This document shows, piece after piece, positions 58,001-64,000 of a stretch of DNA of 64,000 nt. Numbering within the stretch: the first letter of the stretch is position 1; each line of letters opens with the position of its first letter. Below the pieces are notes generated by a model. The model was given only the letters and a program-made list of their open reading frames with translations, searched no databases and was not told the origin of the DNA. The DNA is from Streptomyces cucumeris (lineage in GTDB: Bacteria; Actinomycetota; Actinomycetes; Streptomycetales; Streptomycetaceae). Both the position numbers and the translations under genes were made by a program. The stretch lies in contig NZ_JANCLX010000017.1 in the NCBI RefSeq assembly GCF_024295805.1, positions 117,278 to 181,277 on the forward strand, in the 5' to 3' direction.

Positions 58001-59047
58001 TCAGTTCTGGGCGGCGCCGGCGGGCAGCAGCCCGGCGAGCCGGTCGACGGTTCGGGCGAGGGTCTCGGGCGGGAGCAGCCCGGGACCGCGGCTGTGCGCG
58101 AAGTCCGCGAAGGCGCCGGCGGTGGTGTGCTCGGGTACGAAGCCCAGGGTCTCGCGCATCTGGTTGGTGGCCACGACCCGGCCGTGGGTGAGCAGCCGGA
58201 CCTGCTCGGGCGAGAAGTCGGTGACGCCGAGGGACCGCAGCGCGCTACGGGCCCAGCGGAGGGTGGGCAGCAGCAGCGGCAGGGTGGGGCGGCCGAGCCG
58301 CCGGGCGGCCTGGGACAGCAGCAGCACCCCGTCCCCGGCGATGTTGAACGTCCCGCTGTTGAGGGTGCCGCGGCGGGGCTCGGAGGCGGCGATCCGCAGC
58401 ACCTCGATGGCGTCCTTCTCGTGGACGAACTGGAGCCGGGGGTCGTAGCCGATCACGGTGGGCAGCACCGGCAGCGCGAAGTACTCGGCCAGCGGGGAGT
58501 CCGCGCACGGCCCCAGGATGTTCGCGAAGCGCAGCACACAGACCGCGACATCGGGGCGGCGCCGGGCGAAGCCGCGGACATATCCCTCGACCTCGACGGT
58601 GTCCTTGGCGAAACCGCCGCTGGGCAGCGACTTGGGGGGCGTGGTCTCGCTGAAGACGGCGGGGTCGCGGGGCGCCGAGCCGTACACATTGGTACTGGAC
58701 TTGATCACGAGCCGCTGTACCGACGGTGCCTTCTGGCAGGCACCGAGGAGCTGCATGGTGCCGATGACGTTGGTCTCCTTGACCGACGCCCGGTTGCCGC
58801 GGGCTCCCAGCGGGGTGCCGTTGATGTCCATGTGGACGACGGTGTCGACGCCGAACTCGGCGAGGAGCTTCCCGATCGTGGGGTGGCGGATGTCGGCCCG
58901 GACGAAGTCGGCGCCGCCGAGGTGGTGTTCGGGTGCGACGGCGTCCACGCCGATCACCCGGTCGACATCGGGCTCACGCTGTATGCGCCGTACGAAACGG
59001 CCCCCCAGCTGGCGTGCGACTCCGGTGACGAGCACGACCTTTCCCAA
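58001..59047 (-). CDS. NAD-dependent epimerase/dehydratase-like protein
   Basis: 348 residues, TTG start at 59047 with GGAAGG 9 nt upstream, giving the N-terminus 'MGKVVLVTGVARQLGGRFVRR'. This is an extended-SDR fold with an N-terminal NAD motif and 'VKSSTNVYGSAP' strand, but the YxxxK position reads 'GGFAKD', lacking the catalytic tyrosine (see findings). It is likely NAD(P)-binding, with an uncertain reaction. It is followed 14 bp later by the acyltransferase. Confidence 0.85.
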   Translation of the reverse strand: MGKVVLVTGVARQLGGRFVRRIQREPDVDRVIGVDAVAPEHHLGGADFVRADIRHPTIGKLLAEFGVDTVVHMDINGTPLGARGNRASVKETNVIGTMQLLGACQKAPSVQRLVIKSSTNVYGSAPRDPAVFSETTPPKSLPSGGFAKDTVEVEGYVRGFARRRPDVAVCVLRFANILGPCADSPLAEYFALPVLPTVIGYDPRLQFVHEKDAIEVLRIAASEPRRGTLNSGTFNIAGDGVLLLSQAARRLGRPTLPLLLPTLRWARSALRSLGVTDFSPEQVRLLTHGRVVATNQMRETLGFVPEHTTAGAFADFAHSRGPGLLPPETLARTVDRLAGLLPAGAAQN

Positions 59048-59217
59048 GATCAGCGCCTTCCTTCCCACCCTCGTCCGAGCCGGGCTGTGCCGAACACCGT
59101 AACCGGTCGATGTTGCGCTGTGATGACCACTCGCCGCGCGGACCGGCGTTTTAAGCCGTGGTCAGGGCTGTGACCGGGGTCACGGCCGAGATCGCGGCAG
59201 AAGTCGCCATATACACA

Positions 59218-59252
59218 CCGCAGCCCTCCCACCGGCGGTGGAAGGGCTGCGG
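59218..59252 (-). terminator. Terminator of the bS22 gene
   Basis: CCGCAGCCCTCCCACC (59218-59233) pairs with GGTGGAAGGGCTGCGG (59237-59252) with one mismatch and a GGC loop. It lies 21 bp after the bS22 stop on the minus strand. Confidence 0.78.
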
Positions 59253-59273
59253 GACGAACACAGCGTCGCTTGC

Positions 59274-59372
59274 TTACTTCTTGTTGCGACGCTGGACGCG
59301 CGTGCGCTTGAGCAGCTTGCGGTGCTTCTTCTTAGCCATCCGCTTACGCCGCTTCTTGATAACAGAGCCCAC
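59274..59372 (-). CDS. 30S ribosomal protein bS22
   Basis: A 32-residue, almost entirely basic protein: M-GSVIKKRRKRMAKKKHRK, then LLKRTRVQRRNKK. This is the AURKAIP1/COX24-like small ribosomal protein found in high-GC Gram-positives. GTG start at 59372 with GAGGG about 6 nt upstream. It has its own terminator downstream. It is too small for usual ORF finding and is easily missed. Confidence 0.92.
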   Translation of the reverse strand: MGSVIKKRRKRMAKKKHRKLLKRTRVQRRNKK

Positions 59373-59501
59373 GACTACCCTCGCTCACTTCGATTCACTC
59401 GGTGCGGGGCGTCCGAGCCCACACGACCTACATCGGGCCAGCCTACCCGGCACCGAGCGAACCACGTAATCCGAGGGCCCTCCCCAGGCCCGGGACCGGA
59501 C

Positions 59502-59711
59502 CTAAGCGGACTCCACCCCCACATAGGACTCGCGGAGGTACTCATGAACCGCCTGCTCTGGGACCCGGAAGGACCTGCCCACCCGGATCGCCGGCAGATG
59601 ACCGCTGTGCACCAAGCGGTACACGGTCATCTTGGACACTCGCATCACCGAGGCAACTTCCGCCACGGTCAGAAACTGAACCTCGTTCAGAGGCCTTTCG
59701 CCAGCAGCCAT
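59502..59711 (-). CDS. bdtA: Excisionase-like helix-turn-helix DNA-binding protein (BdtA-like)
   Basis: 69 residues from ATG 59711. The MerR-type HTH 'LTVAEVASVMRVSKMTVYRLVHSGHLPAIRVGRSFRVPEQAVHEYL' is typical of the excisionase/BldC family. The position after rsbN, the acyltransferase pair and bS22 matches bdtA (a BldD target) in Streptomyces coelicolor, as I recall it. The frame opens 33 bp upstream, but that part has no ribosome site. Confidence 0.78.
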   Translation of the reverse strand: MAAGERPLNEVQFLTVAEVASVMRVSKMTVYRLVHSGHLPAIRVGRSFRVPEQAVHEYLRESYVGVESA

Positions 59712-59839
59712 GACACACCTGAACCTTCCGCACATGTCGGGCACCGGCTTCCCCTCCGGTGACTCCTGGTCGCATGCGCGCTCCTCCCCAGGTTAGGGGC
59801 GCGTGATGCAAGTGGGGAAGAGGAGTAGCTATCGGACGC

Positions 59840-60661
59840 CTACTGTGACAGACACGCCCGATTGAGTACATAGCGAGTGAGCGGCCGGTAGCAACCAGGC
59901 CGCACAGCGTCATCAAGCGGAACGGCGACCGACACCCGCCCCTCGGCCTCCCCGACGAACAGCGCGGGGTCGTCGGTGTCACCCAGACCCACCGCCTCAA
60001 AGCCGAGCTGACCTGCTCCGCAGACCCATCCGTGGTCGCCGATCACCAGCCCCGGCAGAGCGCCGCCGGACGCCGCGGCACAGCCGAGCGCGACCCGAAC
60101 CGGGAGCGGGGAGTGGCTGTGGGCGCCCGGCTCACTCGGGCCCGGGCGGGCGCCGGGCGCCCGCACCATCGCGACTCCTCGTACGTAGGCGAGCTGGTAC
60201 ATACGTACCCCGAACCGGGTCGTTATGTCGACACATCTACCCTGCCCGGGGGTGAGGATCCGGCATCCGGCCGCCGACAGTGCGGACGCCAACGAGGCGT
60301 AGAACCCCAGGAGACGGTGGGGATGGCCGGTGCCGAGCAGCACCGGGAGGCGGGCCCGGGCGACGACGCGCAGCCGGGCCGCGAAGGCATCCAGAGCGAT
60401 GATCGTCCGCTCGGGATCGATCACATCGTGACCTGAAGTGTGAGAAGGGTTGACCGAAACCCCGCATTTGTCGCCCATCAGCCGAAGCAATTCCAGGAAC
60501 GACCAGTCGTTCTCGGGCTCCAACCCGAGCAGCACCCGGGGGTCACGGGCCGCGAAGTGCCGGTAGCGGCGCAGGCTCTCCTCCCGGCTGGTCGACACCG
60601 GTCCGGCGAGCCGCGCCGCCAGCAGATGCGCACGCAGCGAGGCGGTACTCAACACATCCAC
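59840..60661 (-). CDS. Conserved actinobacterial protein (often annotated phosphatase)
   Basis: 273 residues. Conserved blocks: 'VLLGLEPENDWSFLELLRLMGDKCGVSVNPSHTSGHDVIDPERTI', 'VLLGTGHPHRLLGFYASL' and 'GLVIGDHGWVCGAGQLGFEAVGL'. The His/Asp-rich motifs (GTGHPHR, GDHGW) suggest metal or phosphate binding. I recognise the family as conserved in Streptomyces but cannot derive the reaction. It lies between bdtA and acuC, with a 128-bp gap before bdtA. Confidence 0.78.
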   Translation of the reverse strand: MDVLSTASLRAHLLAARLAGPVSTSREESLRRYRHFAARDPRVLLGLEPENDWSFLELLRLMGDKCGVSVNPSHTSGHDVIDPERTIIALDAFAARLRVVARARLPVLLGTGHPHRLLGFYASLASALSAAGCRILTPGQGRCVDITTRFGVRMYQLAYVRGVAMVRAPGARPGPSEPGAHSHSPLPVRVALGCAAASGGALPGLVIGDHGWVCGAGQLGFEAVGLGDTDDPALFVGEAEGRVSVAVPLDDAVRPGCYRPLTRYVLNRACLSQ

Positions 60662-60737
60662 GATGCTGGCGGATCATGGCCGTCCGCTGCCGGGGAACGG
60701 CCCGAGACCCCACGGTTGGCCTAACGGCGGCCGCCCG

Positions 60738-61910
60738 CTACGGCAGGAGACCGTGGTGCGGGAACACCGCGCGCCGGGTCGCCAGGATCGACTGGTCCAG
60801 CCGGTCCGCCGGGTCGTAGCCGAACTCCGCGAACTCCCGCCAGCGCGGCTCCCGTCCGTCCGTCATCCGCCGCGGCGCCTCCAGCCGCGTGCGCCGGTAG
60901 ACCTCCCGCCGCCAGTCCTCCGGCACCTCGGTCTCCGGGGCCAGCGGACGCCCGGCCGCGATCGCCACCAGATGCGTCCACGACCGCGGCACCACCTCCA
61001 CCACCGCGTAGCCGCCGCCCCCGAGCGCGATCCACCGTCCGTCGGCGTACTCGTGCGCGAGCTGGTGACAGCTCTCGGCGACCGCCCGCTGCGCGTCCAC
61101 GGTCACCCCCAGATGGGCGAGCGGATCCTCGACATGGGTATCCGCGCCGTGCTGGGTCACCAGCGCCTGCGGCCGGAACGCGGCCAACAGCTCGGGCACC
61201 ACCGCGTGGTAGGCCCGCAGCCATCCGGCGTCCCCGGTACCGGCCGGCAGCGCCAGGTTCACCGCGCTGCCCTCGGCGTTCTCCCCGCCGGTCTCCTCGG
61301 GCCATCCGGTCTGCGGGAACAGGGTGCGGGGGTGCTCGTGCAACGAGATCGTCAGCACCCGCGGATCGTCCCAGAACGCCGCCTGCACACCGTCCCCGTG
61401 GTGCACATCGACGTCCACGTACGCGACCCGCTCGGCGCCCAGCTCCAGCAGCCGGGCCACGGCGAGGGCGGCGTCGTTGTAGATGCAGAACCCGGAGGCT
61501 CCCCCGGGCATCGCGTGGTGCAGACCGCCCGCGAAGTTCACCGCGTGCAGCACCTCCCCGCGCCAGACGCTCTCCGCGGCGCCCACCGACTGCCCGGCGA
61601 TCAGCGCCGACGCCTCGTGCATCCCCGCGAACGCCGGATCGTCCATCGTGCCCAGGCCGAACGAGCCGTCCGCGGCGGCCGGATCGGCCGACGCCCGCCG
61701 CACCGCGTCGATGTACTCCTGGCGGTGCACCAGCCGGAGCGTCGAATCACCGGCCGCCTTGGCGGCCACCACCCCGACCGCGCGATCCAGCCCGTACGCC
61801 TCGACCAGGCGCATGGTCAGCGCGAGCCGGACCGGGTCCATCGGATGCCCGGTGCCGAAGTCGTATCCGGTTACTGCCTCATCCCACATCAACTGTGCGC
61901 GGCCGCTCAT
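60738..61910 (-). CDS. acuC: Acetoin utilization/histone deacetylase family protein
   Basis: 390 residues from ATG 61910. The class I/II deacetylase zinc site is evident: 'VNFAGGLHHAMPGGASGFCIYND' (catalytic HH), 'VAYVDVDVHHGDGVQAAFW' and 'TQHGADTHVEDPLAHL'. Such enzymes remove acetyl groups from proteins, as AcuC does for acetyl-CoA synthetase. The start overlaps the 3' end of the upstream MFS gene by 32 bp, so the genes are translationally coupled. Confidence 0.9.
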   Translation of the reverse strand: MSGRAQLMWDEAVTGYDFGTGHPMDPVRLALTMRLVEAYGLDRAVGVVAAKAAGDSTLRLVHRQEYIDAVRRASADPAAADGSFGLGTMDDPAFAGMHEASALIAGQSVGAAESVWRGEVLHAVNFAGGLHHAMPGGASGFCIYNDAALAVARLLELGAERVAYVDVDVHHGDGVQAAFWDDPRVLTISLHEHPRTLFPQTGWPEETGGENAEGSAVNLALPAGTGDAGWLRAYHAVVPELLAAFRPQALVTQHGADTHVEDPLAHLGVTVDAQRAVAESCHQLAHEYADGRWIALGGGGYAVVEVVPRSWTHLVAIAAGRPLAPETEVPEDWRREVYRRTRLEAPRRMTDGREPRWREFAEFGYDPADRLDQSILATRRAVFPHHGLLP

Positions 61911-63111
61911 GACCGTCACCGTATCTGGCGGGTACAGGAGCGAACGACCGCGCATACAGCATCGTCGCGAGCACGAGCGCCATCGGCACCAGCATCGCGC
62001 CCCGATAGCTCCACGCGCTGCCGAGTGCGCCCACGAGCGGTGAGCCGACCAGGAAACCGACGTAGTTGAAGATGTTCAGACGGGCGACGGCGGCGTCGGA
62101 CGCGCCCGGGAAGAGCCGCCCGGCGGCCGCGAAGGTCTGCGGCACCAGGACGCACAGACCCAGCCCCAGCAGCAGGAAGCCGACCATGCCCATGGCGGGG
62201 CCGGGCGCCGTCGCGACCACCGCGAACCCCCCGGCGGCCAGCAGGGTTCCGGCCCGGACCACCGTGACGGCACCGAACCGCCGCACCCCGAGGTCGCCGA
62301 AGGAGCGGCCGAGGAGCGTGGTCACCATGTAGAGGTTGTACGGGAGGGTGGCGAGCTGCTCGGAGCTGTGCAGCACGTCCTCCAGGTACTTGGCGCCCCA
62401 GTTGGAGACGGTCGAATCGCCGATGTAGGTGAACGCCATGACCAGGCAGAGCGGCATCAGCGGTTTCATGCTCAGCGACGCGTCGGCGACAGCCGGAGCC
62501 GCTGGTGACGCCGTCGGCGACTCCGGCGGGGCCGCCTCCCGCTGGTCCACGAACCAGCGGGAGGCCACGAGCGCGAGGGGGACCAGGAGCGCGACCACCG
62601 GTGCGTAGAGCGCGGGCAGCGGCAGCTCCTCGTGGGCGCCCGCCCAGGCCGCGGTGGCACCCGTGATCCCGCCCAGGCTGTACGCCGCGTGGAAGCCGAG
62701 CATGATGCTCCGCCCGTACGCGCGTTGCAGGCTCACCCCGAGCATGTTCATGGAGGCGTCGAGCGCGCCGACGGTCAGGCCGAACACCCCGAGCGCGACG
62801 GCGGCTTGCCACAGGGCCGTCCCGGAGCCCGCGGCGAGCAGGGCGAGGGAGACGACGGGCTGCACCCAGCGGAGCACCTGGCCCGGTCGCACCCGCCTCA
62901 CCAGGTACTCGGTGCCGACGCTGCCCAGGCCCGCGAGGACCGGCACCGCGGCGAGGAACGCGGGCAGCAAGCCATCGGATATCCCGTAGCGGTCCTGGAG
63001 CGCGGGTATGCGGGTCACCAGCAGAGCGAAGATCGCGCCCTGGACGAAGAAGCTGAGGGCCAGTGCGGTCCGGCCGTGTCTCAGACGCGGGGTCGGGCGC
63101 ATATCCGTCAT
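61879..63111 (-). CDS. MFS transporter
   Basis: 410 residues with about 12 hydrophobic helices, in two halves joined by a linker (about 210-225) carrying 'REAAPPESPTASPAAP'. The N-terminal motif 'QDRYGISDGLLPAFLA' and the segment 'SIMLGFHAAYSLGGI' are typical of FucP/BcR-like permeases. The substrate is not determined. It starts at GTG or ATG 63111. It overlaps acuC. Confidence 0.87.
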   Translation of the reverse strand: MTDMRPTPRLRHGRTALALSFFVQGAIFALLVTRIPALQDRYGISDGLLPAFLAAVPVLAGLGSVGTEYLVRRVRPGQVLRWVQPVVSLALLAAGSGTALWQAAVALGVFGLTVGALDASMNMLGVSLQRAYGRSIMLGFHAAYSLGGITGATAAWAGAHEELPLPALYAPVVALLVPLALVASRWFVDQREAAPPESPTASPAAPAVADASLSMKPLMPLCLVMAFTYIGDSTVSNWGAKYLEDVLHSSEQLATLPYNLYMVTTLLGRSFGDLGVRRFGAVTVVRAGTLLAAGGFAVVATAPGPAMGMVGFLLLGLGLCVLVPQTFAAAGRLFPGASDAAVARLNIFNYVGFLVGSPLVGALGSAWSYRGAMLVPMALVLATMLYARSFAPVPARYGDGHERPRTVDVG

Positions 63112-63136
63112 GGCCGTGGAGCGTACGGCCAGGCCC

Positions 63137-63793
63137 CTACTTGTGGGTAGACGCCAGCAGTCGGGGAAGTTCAGCCATGTCGGAGAAGAGGGCCTGCGCG
63201 GCCGCCAGCTTGTCGGCCGGGGTCATCGCCGTGAAGCCGTACACGTCCATCTCGGCGGCCACGGCGGCCTGCACACCGAGTGGACTGTCCTCGATGACCG
63301 CACAGTGCGGGGGCGCCACGCCCATCCGCTCGGCGGCGTGCAGAAAGAGATCCGGGGCGGGCTTGCCGCGGCCCACGTCCTCGGAGCTGAAGATGTGCTC
63401 CTCACCGAAGAGTTCATAGAGCCCGGTCTTCCGCAGGGCGACCCGGATGCGCTCATGACTTCCGGACGAGGCGATACAGAACGGGATGTTGTCGGCGCGG
63501 AGCTTCTCCAGCACGGTCCGGACGCCGGCGACCGGCTCCAGCTCACGGCGGAAGGCGTCGAAGACCCGGCTGTGGAAGGTGGAGTCGAAGTCGGCGGGAA
63601 GCCGCTGTCCGGTGCGGGCCAGAACCAGTTCATGGATGCGGTGCATGGCAGAGCCCATGTAGTCGCGTATGGAGTCCTCGTAGCTGGTGGGGTGACCCAA
63701 CTCGGTGAGATAGGCGGCAAGGTGCCGATTGGAGATGGGCTCGCTGTCGACGAGCACCCCATCGTTGTCGAAGATGACCAGGTCATAGCGCAT
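63137..63793 (-). CDS. HAD family hydrolase (phosphoglycolate/beta-phosphoglucomutase-like)
   Basis: 218 residues. Motif I DNDGVLVDSEP, motif II 'PFCIASSGSHE', the lysine/acid region 'VGRGKPAPDLFL' and 'AVIEDSPLGVQAA' (motif III/IV). A cap domain lies after motif I. The substrate is unknown, although the C1-cap type resembles sugar-phosphate phosphatases and beta-phosphoglucomutase. It begins just downstream of the rRNA terminator. Confidence 0.9.
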   Translation of the reverse strand: MRYDLVIFDNDGVLVDSEPISNRHLAAYLTELGHPTSYEDSIRDYMGSAMHRIHELVLARTGQRLPADFDSTFHSRVFDAFRRELEPVAGVRTVLEKLRADNIPFCIASSGSHERIRVALRKTGLYELFGEEHIFSSEDVGRGKPAPDLFLHAAERMGVAPPHCAVIEDSPLGVQAAVAAEMDVYGFTAMTPADKLAAAQALFSDMAELPRLLASTHK

Positions 63794-63834
63794 GGCGCCA
63801 GACTACAAAGCGGACGCGAACCGGCAACGCAAAA

Positions 63835-63870
63835 AAGCCCGGTTGGGAGACAATGCTCCCAACCGGGCTT
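63835..63870 (-). terminator. Rho-independent terminator of the rRNA operon
   Basis: AAGCCCGGTTGGGAG (63835-63849) and CTCCCAACCGGGCTT (63856-63870) form a perfect 15-bp stem with a 6-nt loop. On the minus strand it is followed by a run of T (AAAAAA at 63831-63836 on plus). Confidence 0.95.
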
Positions 63871-63881
63871 CTTTGAATGAT

Positions 63882-64000
63882 TGTTCGGCGGCGTCCTACT
63901 CTCCCACAGGGTCCCCCCTGCAGTACCATCGGCGCTGAAAGGCTTAGCTTCCGGGTTCGGAATGTAACCGGGCGTTTCCCTAACGCAATGACCACCGAAA
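63882..64000 (-). rRNA. 5S ribosomal RNA (5' end at or just beyond the window edge)
   Basis: The minus strand reads TTTCGGTGGTCATTGCGTTAG from 64000, then the conserved AACGCCCGGTTACATTCC, CCGAACCCGGAAGCTAAGCC and GTGGGAGAGTAGGACGCCGC blocks. About 119 nt are visible; the first G may lie one base outside the window. The 16S and 23S genes should lie to the right. Confidence 0.95.

Overview
The window is chromosomal DNA from a Streptomyces-type actinomycete. It is very GC-rich with short intergenic gaps and frequent GTG starts. It carries futalosine-pathway menaquinone genes, the Streptomyces arrangement rex-hemACD-hemB, and the developmental pair bldN-rsbN followed by a bdtA-like gene. The right edge is the 3' end of an rRNA operon: a 5S gene on the minus strand with its terminator.

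1-18 kb is dominated by menaquinone biosynthesis, mostly on the minus strand: a geranylgeranyl-reductase-type flavoprotein, menG, mqnC, mqnA, mqnE, ubiX, mqnP and ubiD. mqnB and mqnD are not in the window. Between them lie a receptor-like Ser/Thr kinase, a cold-shock protein, a TetR regulator, a dicarboxylate symporter and an Lrp/AsnC regulator. A 177-bp MITE-like element and two solo copies of its end also lie here. 18.5-26.5 kb holds the system II cytochrome c maturation operon (resA-ccdA-resB-ccsB), a lipoprotein deacetylase, a histidine phosphatase and hemL.

27.1-34.5 kb looks accessory. It has a small type I-E CRISPR array without cas genes and a TTA-codon gene of unknown function. It also has a divergent MerR/class IV aminotransferase pair with a textbook MerR operator-promoter, a secreted His-rich repeat protein ending in a PepSY domain, a secreted beta-helix protein and rtcB. 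From 34.6 kb come two DUF3558 lipoproteins and a DUF2637 membrane protein, then class I lysS and argS, which diverge from a perfect palindrome.

46.5-52.5 kb is the five-gene operon rex-hemA-hemC-hemD-hemB, every junction overlapping by 4 bp, with a Rex operator upstream. 52.7-63.8 kb contains a glutaredoxin-like gene, HAD phosphatases, bldN, rsbN (preceded by a promoter that looks sigma-BldN-dependent), an acyltransferase/epimerase pair, the tiny ribosomal protein gene bS22, a bdtA-like HTH gene, an acuC-type deacetylase and an MFS permease.

Themes that join these genes are respiration (menaquinone, haem, cytochrome c, NADH-sensing Rex) and sporulation control (BldN/RsbN). The signals most worth a second look are the MITE-like element, whose CTAG target coincides with TAG stop codons, the orphan CRISPR/TTA-gene neighbourhood, the His-rich PepSY repeat protein, and the palindrome between lysS and argS. 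No complete new multi-gene system is demonstrated; these are leads. All family assignments come from reading the translated sequence, and comparisons with other Streptomyces are from memory.
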